This document shows, in pieces, positions 28,687-37,863 of a DNA stretch of 64,000 bases (positions are counted from its first letter, which is position 1; each line of letters opens with the position of its first letter). The notes under the pieces were generated by a model. It had not been told where the DNA came from. It saw only the letters and a list, made by a program, of their open reading frames with translations, and made no database searches. The position numbers and the translations under genes were made by a program. This stretch comes from Brevibacillus panacihumi W25 (GTDB taxonomy: Bacteria; Bacillota; Bacilli; Brevibacillales; Brevibacillaceae): the NCBI RefSeq assembly GCF_000503775.1, contig NZ_KI629787.1:476001-540000 (forward strand), written 5' to 3'.

Positions 28687-29646
28687 ATGCTTTGGAAAAT
28701 CGGTAATAACCGGGAACTTTCTCTTTTCTTGTTTATTTGCCTGCTCTTATTCGTCTTTGCTGTAACGACACCCTCCATGTTGGCTCCAGGCAATGTGGTG
28801 GACCTTTTACATAACACAGTCGTCATTTGTATTCTCACCCTCGGAGCAATTATCGTCATCATCGCGAGGGGAATCGATTTATCCATCGGTGCGATCATGG
28901 GCTTCGTTACGTTGCTGGTCGGAAAGCTTGCCATAGCTGGATGGCCATTATGGGCGATCATTTTGGCAGGCATGATGACGGGGATTATAGCCGGCTGTGT
29001 GAACGGGGCTCTTGTTACACTAACCAAGCTTCCTCCTATTATCGCAACCTTGGGAACGCTGAGCATCTATTCAGGTGCGATGTATATGGTGACAGAGGGC
29101 CAGTGGGTGACGAACCTTCCCGATTCCCTTTTGGTTCTGGGGAGTTTTCAAATCTTTGGGGTTATACCAGGCCGAATGGCCATTATGGCGCTGATCTTAT
29201 TAGGGACGATTTTATTCTTACAGGTAAGCGTAAAAGGCCGTCACATCTATGCTGTTGGGAACAATCCGATTGCAACGCGGCTGGCTGGGATCAAAGAAAA
29301 GCGAGTTGTATTCCAAACGTACGTGATTGCCGGTTTGTTATCCGCTATAGCTGGTATTCTCTATATTTCCTATACCGGATTTTCTACGCCAACCACGGGA
29401 ATTGACATGCAGCTAAAGGCAATAGCGGCTGCCGTAATTGGGGGAGCAAGTGTGTTTGGCGGAAGAGGAACGCCGTTCGGGGGGTTATTGGGCTCTTTTC
29501 TGCTTGTTATCATCGCGTCTAGTTTGGTGTATTATCATCTGCCGGCGATTTGGAATCAGGCGGCGGAAGGGGCGATTATCCTGATTGCCGTGATCGTCGA
29601 TTCGATACTGGCCAAGCAAAGCAGCAAGAAAGCAGAGGTGGTATGA
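28687..29646 (+). CDS. ABC transporter permease (RbsC/LsrC type)
   Basis: The protein is 319 residues with 8-10 hydrophobic segments and the family motifs IIARGIDLSIGA and GGASVFGGRGT. The start follows GGAAGTG. It forms the membrane channel as a heterodimer with the next gene. Confidence 0.9.
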   Translation: MLWKIGNNRELSLFLFICLLLFVFAVTTPSMLAPGNVVDLLHNTVVICILTLGAIIVIIARGIDLSIGAIMGFVTLLVGKLAIAGWPLWAIILAGMMTGIIAGCVNGALVTLTKLPPIIATLGTLSIYSGAMYMVTEGQWVTNLPDSLLVLGSFQIFGVIPGRMAIMALILLGTILFLQVSVKGRHIYAVGNNPIATRLAGIKEKRVVFQTYVIAGLLSAIAGILYISYTGFSTPTTGIDMQLKAIAAAVIGGASVFGGRGTPFGGLLGSFLLVIIASSLVYYHLPAIWNQAAEGAIILIAVIVDSILAKQSSKKAEVV

Positions 29647-29647
29647 C

Positions 29648-30664
29648 ATGGTGCGAAAGTGGTTATCCAACTGGACGCTTATGGCTCTATCGGTTTTTCT
29701 ACTGGAAATGATCTTCTTTTCGATTTTCACTCCTCACTTCCTCTCCTTCGATAATATGTCTACCATGCTCACGAACTTTTTGGTGATTGGCATTATGGCT
29801 GTGTCCATGACGTTTGTGATTATTTCGGGCGGTATCGATTTATCTGTAGGTTCGATCATGAGCTTGTGCGGTGTCATCATGGGGTTGATCTGGCAATCGG
29901 GGGTGAATATATGGCTGGCAGGACTTCTTGCCATAGCGGTAGGAGGGATGGCTGGCTTTATCAATGGGCTATTGATTGTCCGAACGGGTATTCAACCACT
30001 GATCGCCACTCTCGCTACCTTGTTTATATACTCCAGCTTGGCTTTAGTGATCGGGGGAGAGAATTCCATCTCCGGTTTTCCTGAAGAGTTTTTGGTTCTT
30101 GGCGTCGGCCGTCTTTTCGGTATCATCCCGCTGCAGTTGTTGATTTTTGCTGCGATTGCCCTGTTCTTCGGTTTTTTGTTGCAAAAAACGGTTTACGGGC
30201 GCTTTGTTACATTTATTGGAAATAACGAAGCATCTGCCTTTTACTCCGGGGTGCCTGTGAATACGATCAAAATTTGGACGTACATCTGTTCAGGTCTTAC
30301 AGCGGGTATAAGTGCGGTCATTCTCGGATCGTATTTTGCTTCCGTAAGAGGCGATATGGGATACCAATATGAGTTCTTGGTGATTACAGCATGTCTGGTC
30401 GGTGGTGTGAACGTCTTCGGAGGGGCTGGCACCATTAGTGGAGTGGTGATTGGAACGTTCATCCTCGGTATGCTGGGCCAAGGGCTAAACATGCTAAACA
30501 TCTCGTCGGTGGAGCAAAAAGTCATAACCGGAGTGATTCTGTTGTTAGCCGTAGCGATTCAGCAGATAAATGTGTACATCTCCCGTCAACGTCGCACATC
30601 CCCGCCAATTGGAAAGGGGGTGAAGTCGAAGAGTAGCGCGGAAATAGATCGGGTTACGGGGTGA
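29648..30664 (+). CDS. ABC transporter permease (RbsC/LsrD type)
   Basis: The protein is 338 residues with the same fold as its neighbour, with IISGGIDLSVGSIMSL and GGVNVFGGAGTISG. ATG 29648 lies 1 bp after the stop of the first permease, so translation is coupled. Two different permeases in one operon is the LsrCD-like arrangement rather than the single RbsC homodimer. Confidence 0.9.
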   Translation: MVRKWLSNWTLMALSVFLLEMIFFSIFTPHFLSFDNMSTMLTNFLVIGIMAVSMTFVIISGGIDLSVGSIMSLCGVIMGLIWQSGVNIWLAGLLAIAVGGMAGFINGLLIVRTGIQPLIATLATLFIYSSLALVIGGENSISGFPEEFLVLGVGRLFGIIPLQLLIFAAIALFFGFLLQKTVYGRFVTFIGNNEASAFYSGVPVNTIKIWTYICSGLTAGISAVILGSYFASVRGDMGYQYEFLVITACLVGGVNVFGGAGTISGVVIGTFILGMLGQGLNMLNISSVEQKVITGVILLLAVAIQQINVYISRQRRTSPPIGKGVKSKSSAEIDRVTG

Positions 30665-30715
30665 GTCGTTAGACAGGGGAGTGTTGTGAAAATGAACGAA
30701 AAGGAGCAAATGACG

Positions 30716-31915
30716 ATGACTAAAATAGAAATTCCTTCTTCAGAATTTACAGCGAGAGTGAACCGACTGCGAAAGCTCATGTCCGAACGGCAACTGGATG
30801 CATGTTTTGTCTACGGCGATGAGTACCGCAGGGAAAATTTGCGTTATATAAGCAATTATTGGCCGCTGTTTGAGAGAGGGGCGGCGATCATTCCCAGCCA
30901 AGGAGAGCCGATTGTACTGGCTGCACCAGAAGGGGAGATGGTTTGCCGTGAGATGAGTGCATGGCCAGATATCCGGGTGATTCCCGATTTTGCTTGCGTG
31001 ACGGTTCCGGACGAAATCGACTACCCTCAAGCTAATTACACGAATTTTCAATCTATTTTTCAGGGATTGAAAGAAAGACACAGCCTGAAGCGCATTGGTA
31101 TTGTCGGACTCGACGCGATGTCGACGAACGTATGGACTGCCATCGAGAACAGTCTGGAGAATATAGAAATCGTGAATGCTAACGATCTGTTGTTTTCTTT
31201 ACGGATGGTGAAAACGGAACATGAGATCCATTGTTTGCGGGAAGCAGCCAGGATGGCGGACGAAGGATACAAGGCTCTGTTGAAAGAGGCAGCTATAGGG
31301 AAAACAGAGCTGGAGCTAGCGGCGGCAGCTCATCAGGCAGCGATGCGGGCAGGTGCTGAGTTCATTCCATTCTGCATTGTTTCCAGCGGAAAACGTGTAG
31401 ACACCATCATCGGAAGAGCGACACAGAAGGTGATCGAGAATGGTGATATGGTGATGGCGGCGTTGGCTGTGCAATATGAAGGATATGTGGCGACGATTGG
31501 TTTTCCCTTTGTGGTCGGAGAGATCTCCGAGGGACAAAAGGCATTGATCGATTTATTGATCGAAGCCGAAGAAATTGCACTTTCACGACTGCGAGCGGGT
31601 ACGAAACAAGGGTGGCTCGTAGCGGGCGTCAAGGAGTATTTCAACGCAAAAGCAGTAAGCCAATACGATCTCTATCCTCCGTTGCACGGATGCGGGGTTG
31701 CGGAAGCCGAATCTCCTTACCCCAATGAACAATCTACCGATACTTTCGCTGTGGGTATGACGGTAAACACGGATATTAGCCTGTTTGGCCATCCAGACGG
31801 TTCCAATCGAATTGAAGAAGGGCTGATCGTGACCGAAGAAGGATATGAAGCGATGTCTCCGTTGGTGCGGGAATTATGCAGACAGTGGAAAGAGACAGGG
31901 AAGATCAGCGTGTAA
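30716..31915 (+). CDS. M24-fold protein (creatinase / aminopeptidase P-like), metal ligands mostly absent
   Basis: The protein is about 399 residues from ATG 30716 (AAAAGGAG 9 bp upstream); GTG 30686 or ATG 30692 are possible. A creatinase N-like domain is followed by the pita-bread fold: GDMVMAALAVQYEGY, LHGCGVAEAE, GMTVNTDISL, RIEEGLIVTEEG. In metal-dependent members the first motif carries two Asp residues; here they are Ala and Thr, the first Glu ligand is Asp, and only the His and last Glu remain. Creatinase is a known metal-free member, so activity on a C-N bond without metal is possible. It sits inside the importer operon, so its substrate is likely the imported compound. Confidence 0.75.
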   Translation: MTKIEIPSSEFTARVNRLRKLMSERQLDACFVYGDEYRRENLRYISNYWPLFERGAAIIPSQGEPIVLAAPEGEMVCREMSAWPDIRVIPDFACVTVPDEIDYPQANYTNFQSIFQGLKERHSLKRIGIVGLDAMSTNVWTAIENSLENIEIVNANDLLFSLRMVKTEHEIHCLREAARMADEGYKALLKEAAIGKTELELAAAAHQAAMRAGAEFIPFCIVSSGKRVDTIIGRATQKVIENGDMVMAALAVQYEGYVATIGFPFVVGEISEGQKALIDLLIEAEEIALSRLRAGTKQGWLVAGVKEYFNAKAVSQYDLYPPLHGCGVAEAESPYPNEQSTDTFAVGMTVNTDISLFGHPDGSNRIEEGLIVTEEGYEAMSPLVRELCRQWKETGKISV

Positions 31916-31940
31916 TCCAAACAAAAGGGAGGTTTACCAG

Positions 31941-32999
31941 ATGAAAAAGAGATCGCTGCTCTTACTTGCTCTCCTCTTGGCCTTTGCAACCTTGCTTGCT
32001 GGATGTAATGTAGTAACGACACCTGCTACCGAAAATAAGGATTCAGGTGCGAATGCCAACTCTTCTGTCGACAATTCGCAAAACAAAACAGACCAAAATA
32101 TCAAAGTTGTTATGATGCCCAAGGCAATTGGAAATTCGTACTTTGCCGCTGCCCATGAGGGAGCAAAAACGGCTGCCGCTGACATCAAGATCGATCTTAC
32201 ATATAATGGACCCACTACGCTGAATGCCTCGCAGCAGGTCTCGATGATTAACGGGTACGTTTCTCAAGGGTACAACGTACTGGCTGTCTCGGCTGCCGAT
32301 CCCACGTCCCTCGTCCCTGCTCTACAAACAGCAAAGCAGAAAGGGATAAAGGTTGTGACCTGGGATTCCGATGTTGAGCCGTCTGCCAGAGATTTCTTCG
32401 TCAATCAAGCGACCTCCGAAGGGATCGGAACGACACTGGTCAAATTAGTGGCGGAAAAGTTTAACGCCCCCGTCGATGTAGCGATTCTTTCTTCCACACC
32501 TTCCGATCCTAACCAGATCGACTGGATAAATTCGATGAAAAAGGCTATTGAAGAAAAATACCAAAACGTAAACATCGTAACCACGCAGTATGATAACGGT
32601 CAGCCAGATCAAGCCTTGAAAGTTGCGGGCGATCTGATCAAAGCATATCCGAATGTGAAAGCGATTATCGCACCTGAATCGATCGCTTTGCCGGGTGCTG
32701 CCGAGGCTGTTGAGAAGGCGGGCAAAAAGGGTGAAATCTATGTAACGGGTTTGGCTAATCCGGCAGTGATGAAAAAATATGTTCACAATGACACCGTTGA
32801 ACACTTCGTCCTTTGGGATGTGACTGATCTGGGTAAATTGACCATGCATGTCAGCAGAGCCGCTGCCGATGGGACCATATCAGAGAATGGTACGTTTAAA
32901 GTGGAGGGCTTGGGTGAATTTGAAGTGAAGGATGGGGTCGTTTTGCTAGGCTTGCCAAAAGTATTCGATAAGTCGAACATCGATCAATTTGACTATTAA
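31941..32999 (+). CDS. LsrB/ribose-type substrate-binding lipoprotein
   Basis: The protein is 352 residues. ATG 31941 follows GGGAGG and gives a lipoprotein signal with lipobox LLAGC. The mature part is a type I periplasmic binding protein close to LsrB (AI-2) and RhaS: MMPKAIGNSYF, INGYVSQGYNVLAVSA, VVTWDSDVEP, IIAPESIALPGAAEA, LWDVTDLGK. Of the six AI-2 contacts I recall for LsrB, Lys (MPK), Asp (WDSD) and the Pro/Ala pair in ALPGAA appear kept; the Asp-Gln pair appears as Asp-Pro. The ligand could be AI-2 or another small polyol or sugar. It is the last gene of the operon. Confidence 0.85.
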   Translation: MKKRSLLLLALLLAFATLLAGCNVVTTPATENKDSGANANSSVDNSQNKTDQNIKVVMMPKAIGNSYFAAAHEGAKTAAADIKIDLTYNGPTTLNASQQVSMINGYVSQGYNVLAVSAADPTSLVPALQTAKQKGIKVVTWDSDVEPSARDFFVNQATSEGIGTTLVKLVAEKFNAPVDVAILSSTPSDPNQIDWINSMKKAIEEKYQNVNIVTTQYDNGQPDQALKVAGDLIKAYPNVKAIIAPESIALPGAAEAVEKAGKKGEIYVTGLANPAVMKKYVHNDTVEHFVLWDVTDLGKLTMHVSRAAADGTISENGTFKVEGLGEFEVKDGVVLLGLPKVFDKSNIDQFDY

Positions 33000-33011
33000 G
33001 GAAGATATACC

Positions 33012-33047
33012 GAGGCCTTCAGCCATACCCTTGCTGAAGGCCTCTTT
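33012..33047 (+). terminator. Terminator of the LsrB-like operon
   Basis: GAGGCCTTCAGC and GCTGAAGGCCTC form a perfect 12-bp stem with a 9-nt loop, followed by TTTC. Confidence 0.85.
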
Positions 33048-33165
33048 CACAATCGAGTATGGAATCCGAGTAAACTTTGTGCATCCTGATGCAGTCCTGC
33101 AAGGCCATGCGTCTTACCTAGCCGGCGGAAACTACCCTCCTTGCAACATCAAGGAGGTGCTTACC
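33048..33165 (+). pseudogene. Short-chain dehydrogenase C-terminal scrap
   Basis: In one frame the sequence reads IEYGIRVNFVHPDAVLQG, the post-catalytic pattern YGIRVNxVxPDAVLxG of SDR enzymes such as RhaD-type proteins. No Rossmann part or Tyr-Lys pair is present, and the frame soon loses meaning. It may be the trace of a sugar-catabolism gene once linked to the importer. Confidence 0.35.
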
Positions 33166-33478
33166 ATTCCCATTTGCTTTCCTTCAAACCCATTTTTTCC
33201 GCGATGGCGTAGGCGATCGATTGTTTGATAGGTTCAAGAGAGTCTTTGGTACAACCTGATTCTGGCTGATAGTTCAAGTCTTGCGCTTTTTTGAGATCAG
33301 CTTCAGACAGGTTGTTCGTCTTTTGCGCCTGTTCATAGCAGGGAGGCGAAATATACGTTTGGTGCGTATTTTCCAAAATGATGCGGGTGCTTGCCGGGGG
33401 AGCAGTCTCCACCTCGATCGTAAATGCGCCGATGAATATGATTCCCATACATAGAACAAGAAGAATGATTCGTTTCAT
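33161..33478 (-). CDS. Small secreted hypothetical protein
   Basis: This 105-residue protein has a signal peptide (MKRIILLVLCMGIIFIGAF) and a mature part with two Cys (ISPPCYEQAQ and ESGCTKDS) that could form a disulfide. A modest TGGAGC site lies upstream of ATG 33478. No family is recognised. It stands alone between convergent/divergent units. Confidence 0.5.
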   Translation of the reverse strand: MKRIILLVLCMGIIFIGAFTIEVETAPPASTRIILENTHQTYISPPCYEQAQKTNNLSEADLKKAQDLNYQPESGCTKDSLEPIKQSIAYAIAEKMGLKESKWEW

Positions 33479-33811
33479 ATGATCAGCTCCAGCCCAAAAA
33501 AGAATCGTTGCTTCATTTTAGCATTTCATTTTCCTGTTTATCATGGCTAACTATGACTAATTTGTGCCTGCCAGAGTGTTCAGCGTGGACTTTCCGAGCC
33601 AAAGCTATTGCCCATGAAAGGGCTAAAATGACTGTCGTGAACATATAGATTAAATATAAGAAGATGAAGCACGAAAAAAAGAGACTGAAAATAGATAGAA
33701 TGTAAGATTTAATCCCTGTTTTTGTTGACAGTATGTAAGATTCAGAATGTTTCATTTTTTCATATATTTACAGATATGATAGAAAAATAGATGTACTCAG
33801 GGGGGATTAAC

Positions 33812-35035
33812 GTGAGGCGTAAGAAGTTGAATATCGTTCTTGCCTCGGTCTTGTTGGCCGCCATGGCACTGGCAGGCTGTAACTCGCAAGGTTCGGCTCC
33901 AGCCCAAAACACGAATACCCAAGCCTCTGGAGGTAGTGCGGAACCATCGTCTGGCGGTGGGGAAAAGATTTTGATCGCCACCCAAAGCCCGCTTTCCGGT
34001 TCTCAGTCCGCGATTGGGGATGCGATCAAGACGGGGGCTGGCTTTGCGATCGAACTGCGAAAAGAAGAGTTCAAGAAACTTGGCTTTGACCTGCAGTTAT
34101 TCCCTCAGGATGACCAGGCCGACCCGAAAATGGGCGTTTCCAACGCGGAAATGCTCGTAGCCAACGCTGATGTATTGGGCGTAGTCGGCCATTTTAACAC
34201 AGGCGTCGCAATCCCGTCCTCGGTAAAGTATGAATCCGGCAGCTTGGTGATGGTATCACCGGCAAACAGCGGCGTCACATTGACAGAAGAAGGCAAAAAG
34301 ACGGTTCACCGGATCTGTGCGCGGGATGATGCGCAAGGACCAAAAGGGGCCAAATACGCAAAAGAGGAGCTCGGCGTGACATCCGTCTTCCTGATCCATG
34401 ACAAGACCGCCTACGGTCAAGGGCTGGTTGATCAGGTGAAGGCGCAGTTTGAGAAGGACGGCGTCAAGGTGTTGGGCTATGAAGGGGTAAACCAGGGGGA
34501 GAAGGATTACAACTTTGTCGTGAATACGGCTGTAGCCAGCAACCCTGATCTTATCTATTTCGGCGGCATTTATCCCGAAGCAGGCATTATTATCAAGCAG
34601 GCGAAGGAAAAAGGCTACCAGGGCAAATTCATGGGCGGGGATGGCATCGATTCCCCTGACCTGCTGAAAATTGCCGGAGATGCCGCGGTAGGGGTCTATC
34701 TGACTGCCTTGGCGGGGGACGCCAAACAGACCGAGGAAGGCCGCAAGTGGGCAGAAGAGTATGAAAAGGTCATGGGCAAAAAACCGGGCACCTATTCCGA
34801 CTACGCATTTGAATCCGCCAATGTGATCCTCAACGGAATCGTGGCTGCCACCCAGGCAAACGGCGGGAAAAAGCCAACTCGTGATCAGATTTTGGAACAA
34901 GTCCACAATACAAAAGAGTACCAGGGCAAATTCGTAAAAGTCACCTTTGACGAAAAAGGGGATAATAAATACGCAGACGTCTTTGTATACAAGTTTGAAA
35001 AAGAAGGCACGTCCTTCATTGGAAAAGCGGAATAA
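33812..35035 (+). CDS. Branched-chain amino acid-type ABC substrate-binding lipoprotein
   Basis: The protein is about 407 residues. GTG 33812 follows GGGGGG (33800-33805) and opens a lipoprotein signal ending ALAGC. The mature part is a LivJ/Leu-binding type I protein: TQSPLSGSQSAIGDAIK, VVGHFNTGVAIPSS, YFGGIYPEAG. No permease or ATPase gene is adjacent, so it must use components coded elsewhere or act as a sensor protein. It precedes the sigma-54 activator. The ligand may be an amino acid, amide or aromatic acid. Confidence 0.85.
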   Translation: MRRKKLNIVLASVLLAAMALAGCNSQGSAPAQNTNTQASGGSAEPSSGGGEKILIATQSPLSGSQSAIGDAIKTGAGFAIELRKEEFKKLGFDLQLFPQDDQADPKMGVSNAEMLVANADVLGVVGHFNTGVAIPSSVKYESGSLVMVSPANSGVTLTEEGKKTVHRICARDDAQGPKGAKYAKEELGVTSVFLIHDKTAYGQGLVDQVKAQFEKDGVKVLGYEGVNQGEKDYNFVVNTAVASNPDLIYFGGIYPEAGIIIKQAKEKGYQGKFMGGDGIDSPDLLKIAGDAAVGVYLTALAGDAKQTEEGRKWAEEYEKVMGKKPGTYSDYAFESANVILNGIVAATQANGGKKPTRDQILEQVHNTKEYQGKFVKVTFDEKGDNKYADVFVYKFEKEGTSFIGKAE

Positions 35036-35049
35036 CCTCAGTAAATACC

Positions 35050-35083
35050 AAAAACCGATGCGAATTATGGGCATCGGTTTTTT
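35050..35083 (+). terminator. Terminator after the LivJ-like gene
   Basis: AAAACCGATGC pairs with GCATCGGTTTT, loop GAATTATGG, then T-run. Confidence 0.85.
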
Positions 35084-35180
35084 ACGTGCACTCGGTTAAG
35101 AAGATGCAAGAGAGAAAGGAAGGATTGCCTGACGTGGGAAAGGAATAGAGTGAACATTCTGTCTATAAAAGGAGGGGAAA

Positions 35181-36863
35181 GTGATCCCGATGGTTCATTC
35201 AGCACTTCGGCATTTTTTTGAGGAATTGCCAGAATTTCCGTTTCCTTATGTTTGTTTGTATACAGAAGAATTGTCTCTCGTGGCGTGGAAAGTCCGCCAT
35301 GATTTGCTGCAACAGGACATCAAGGAGCGTCTGGAAGAGATCGAACAGGCGATTGACAGGCGGGAGGGCGCTGCAGCTCCGCACATCTACGCTGAGCAGA
35401 TGGAATTGGATAATGAGCGCTTTTGGCTGGTCATTCATACGGGAGGAGAAGCGAGCATCGATTTACGGCATTGGCATCTGGTCTCGGTCCTGATCAGCAC
35501 GCAATGGAAGGAAAAAAAGCTGGCGGCTGAAATGATGCTCCATAATCACTACCAGAAGCAGATCGTCGAGACGATCTCGGAAGGCTTCATGGCGATCAAC
35601 CGCAGCGGGGAAATCGTCTACGTGAACAAACAAGGAGCCGACATTCTCGGAATTACACTGGGCGATACGATTGGCAAGCATTTATGTGACATCGTCGACT
35701 TCCAACCAGAGGTATTGTCTGTCCTGGAAACAGGGAAGGGGTGGGTGAATAAGGAGTTCTTTATCACCATGCCCAAAAAGGGGAAGCTGCATCTGATGAA
35801 GTCGGCGATCCCCGTCTTCGATGAATTGGGCAAAATCATTGGCGTAATCGATACCTTCCGCGAGATCAAAGCCATTCGCAACCTCGTCACCAACATGGTG
35901 GGAGCCAAAGCCTTTTTTACCTTTGACGATATCATCACTCATTCGGCTAATGTACAAGAGCTGATCCGGCAATCGAGATGGGCTGCCCGGGAGGATACCA
36001 ACATCCTGATCGAGGGGGAGAGCGGTACAGGAAAAGAACTGTTTGCCCATGCTATTCACAATGACAGCAGGCGGGCAAGCGGGCCGTTCGTCGTGATCGA
36101 TTGCTCCTCCATTCCCCGTGAGCTGGTGGAAAGCGAATTGTTCGGCTATGTAGATGGTGCTTTCACCGGAGCGCGAAAAGGGGGAAGGCCCGGCAAGTTT
36201 GAACTGGCGAATGGCGGGACCGTTTTTCTCGACGAGATTGGCGAAATGCCGCTGGAGATACAAGCCAAATTGCTGCGCGTGTTGCAAAGCCGGTATGTCG
36301 TGCGGGTAGGCGGATACGAGCCGATCCCGATTGATGTGAGAATTATCGCAGCCACCAACCGAAATCTGGAGGAAGAAGTGGCCAAGCGCAACTTTCGCCT
36401 CGACCTCTATTATCGTTTGAACGTGGTCAATCTGAAGATTCCGGCACTGCGCGAAAGGGTGGAGGACATCTTGATGCTGGCGAATTATTTTATGCGCAAA
36501 TTTGAGACAAGCAAGCCTGCTCCTGCCGCGCTCGCCCTATCCCCGGTCGTACAAGATGGCTTGCTGCGTTTTTGGTGGCCGGGCAATATTCGGGAGCTGG
36601 AAAACATGATTGCCCGGGCCTGCGTTTTTGCCAAAGGGGACACGCTCGGACCGGAATTGTTTCCAGACAACCTGTTTGCCAGGGAAGCTCCCGTCCAAAC
36701 CCGCCTGCATGAGCCTGTCCACAGTCTGGATGAGACGGAAAAAAATCAGATCCGGTCGGTGCTGCGAGAGGCAGACGGCAATAAAAGCACAGCAGCCAAA
36801 ATGCTGGGAATCTCCAGAAGCACGCTGTATCAAAAGATGAAACGCTACGGACTGACTGTGTAG
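35181..36863 (+). CDS. Sigma-54-dependent activator with PAS domain
   Basis: The protein is 560 residues. GTG 35181 follows GGAGGGG (35171-35177). An uncharacterised N-terminal domain (~1-110) is followed by a PAS domain (~115-225, [20 protein letters not shown]), then AAA+ with Walker A GESGTGKE (~278), the sigma-54 contact loop GAFTGA (~325) and Walker [12 protein letters not shown] Fis-type HTH closes the protein ([20 protein letters not shown]). All residues for ATP-driven opening of a sigma-54 promoter are present. The signal is probably bound by PAS or the N-domain. Its likely target is the operon 37034-40630. Confidence 0.92.
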   Translation: MIPMVHSALRHFFEELPEFPFPYVCLYTEELSLVAWKVRHDLLQQDIKERLEEIEQAIDRREGAAAPHIYAEQMELDNERFWLVIHTGGEASIDLRHWHLVSVLISTQWKEKKLAAEMMLHNHYQKQIVETISEGFMAINRSGEIVYVNKQGADILGITLGDTIGKHLCDIVDFQPEVLSVLETGKGWVNKEFFITMPKKGKLHLMKSAIPVFDELGKIIGVIDTFREIKAIRNLVTNMVGAKAFFTFDDIITHSANVQELIRQSRWAAREDTNILIEGESGTGKELFAHAIHNDSRRASGPFVVIDCSSIPRELVESELFGYVDGAFTGARKGGRPGKFELANGGTVFLDEIGEMPLEIQAKLLRVLQSRYVVRVGGYEPIPIDVRIIAATNRNLEEEVAKRNFRLDLYYRLNVVNLKIPALRERVEDILMLANYFMRKFETSKPAPAALALSPVVQDGLLRFWWPGNIRELENMIARACVFAKGDTLGPELFPDNLFAREAPVQTRLHEPVHSLDETEKNQIRSVLREADGNKSTAAKMLGISRSTLYQKMKRYGLTV

Positions 36864-36867
36864 ATTT

Positions 36868-36915
36868 CGTACATTGTCTGAATTTCGCACACTGGCACTG
36901 TACGTTTTTCGTACA
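36868..36915 (+). promoter_or_regulatory. Putative enhancer sites (UAS) for the sigma-54 activator
   Basis: TGTACG-TTTTT-CGTACA at 36899-36915 is a perfect inverted repeat. Further half sites CGTACA (36868-36873) and CGCACA (36886-36891) lie before it, each preceded by TTT. They are about 60-110 bp upstream of the -24 element, the normal range for bound activator hexamers. Confidence 0.6.
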
Positions 36916-36975
36916 AAATCCGCTGCTGTCTGCTGCAACTGGAGATGAACCGACTCCGCAGGCCTGTTCCTTCGA

Positions 36976-36992
36976 TTGGCACGAAATGTGTA
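36976..36992 (+). promoter_or_regulatory. Sigma-54 (-24/-12) promoter candidate
   Basis: TTGGCACGAAATGTGTAA has the -24 GG and conserved CACG, with ten bases between GG and the -12 dinucleotide, here GT in place of GC. One mismatch at a key position makes it good but not perfect. Transcription would start near 37003, 30 bp before the first gene. Confidence 0.5.
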
Positions 36993-37033
36993 ATGTGTGA
37001 TCGGTGAACGGATCATGCAAAGGAGTGAGGGCT

Positions 37034-37852
37034 TTGGAAAAATTGATCATCACAGTGGCGCCGACAGGAGCAGTTACGACACGCAGGGATACGCCGTACC
37101 TGCCAATCACCCCCAAGGAAATCGCGGAGGAAGTCTATACGTCATGGAAAGCCGGGGCTTCGATTGCTCACATCCATGTGCGCGATCGGGACGGCAATCC
37201 TTCGATGGATTTCGAGACGTTCCGGGAGACAGTGGAGCGCATCAAAGAAAAATGCGACATCCTGATCAACCTGACGTCTTCTGGCGGCTTGAATCTGCAG
37301 GAAGAAGAACGCTTGAAAATCTGTGAATTAACCCCGGAATTTGCTTCGCTGGATGCCGGTTCGATGAATTTCGGTCCGGGAGTTTTCCTCAATCCGCCCG
37401 ATTTTCTGGAGCGGTTGGCTGAGAAGATGAACCAGTATCAGGTTAAGCCGGAAATCGAAATCTTCGAGACCGGAATGATCAACAACGCCTTGATGCTGGC
37501 GAAAAAGGGACTGATCAAGCCGCCGTTTCACTTTCAATTTGTCCTGGGAGTTCCGGGAGGCATGCCCGCCACGGTGAAAAATCTGCTGCATCTGATCGAG
37601 ACGATTCCGGCAGGCTCTACCTGGTCGACCATCGGGATCGGCAGGAACCAGCTTGCGATGAACACGGTCGGGATTCTCATGGGAGGACATGTGCGCGTCG
37701 GCATGGAGGACAATGTCTATTACAAGCCGGGCGAGCTGGCAAAATCAAATGCGGAGTTTGTTGACAGAATTGTCCGACTATCACATGAGCTGGGGCGCGA
37801 GGTAGCTAGTGTAGAGGAAGCGAGGACCATTCTGGGACTGCGCAAAGAATGA
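37034..37852 (+). CDS. Beta-keto acid cleavage enzyme (BKACE, DUF849)
   Basis: The protein is about 272 residues from TTG 37034 (AAAGGAG 8 bp upstream); an ATG at 37004 lies upstream of the site and would add an unlikely N-terminus. Family marks are IITVAPTGAVTT, the metal-binding HIHVRDRDG (two His), FEIFETGM-type EIEIFETGMI, FVLGVPGGMPA and HVRVGMEDN. BKACE enzymes (known member: Kce of lysine fermentation) use zinc and acetyl-CoA to split a beta-keto acid into acetoacetate and a CoA ester. With the cyclase-type hydrolase and transporter behind it, it probably serves breakdown of an imported acid. Confidence 0.85.
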   Translation: MEKLIITVAPTGAVTTRRDTPYLPITPKEIAEEVYTSWKAGASIAHIHVRDRDGNPSMDFETFRETVERIKEKCDILINLTSSGGLNLQEEERLKICELTPEFASLDAGSMNFGPGVFLNPPDFLERLAEKMNQYQVKPEIEIFETGMINNALMLAKKGLIKPPFHFQFVLGVPGGMPATVKNLLHLIETIPAGSTWSTIGIGRNQLAMNTVGILMGGHVRVGMEDNVYYKPGELAKSNAEFVDRIVRLSHELGREVASVEEARTILGLRKE

Positions 37853-37863
37853 GGAGGTAAGGT

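Noticed and set aside
33513..33755. 80-codon minus-strand frame with a hydrophobic stretch
   Set aside because: No ribosome binding site, AT-rich intergenic context and no recognisable family; treated as non-coding.
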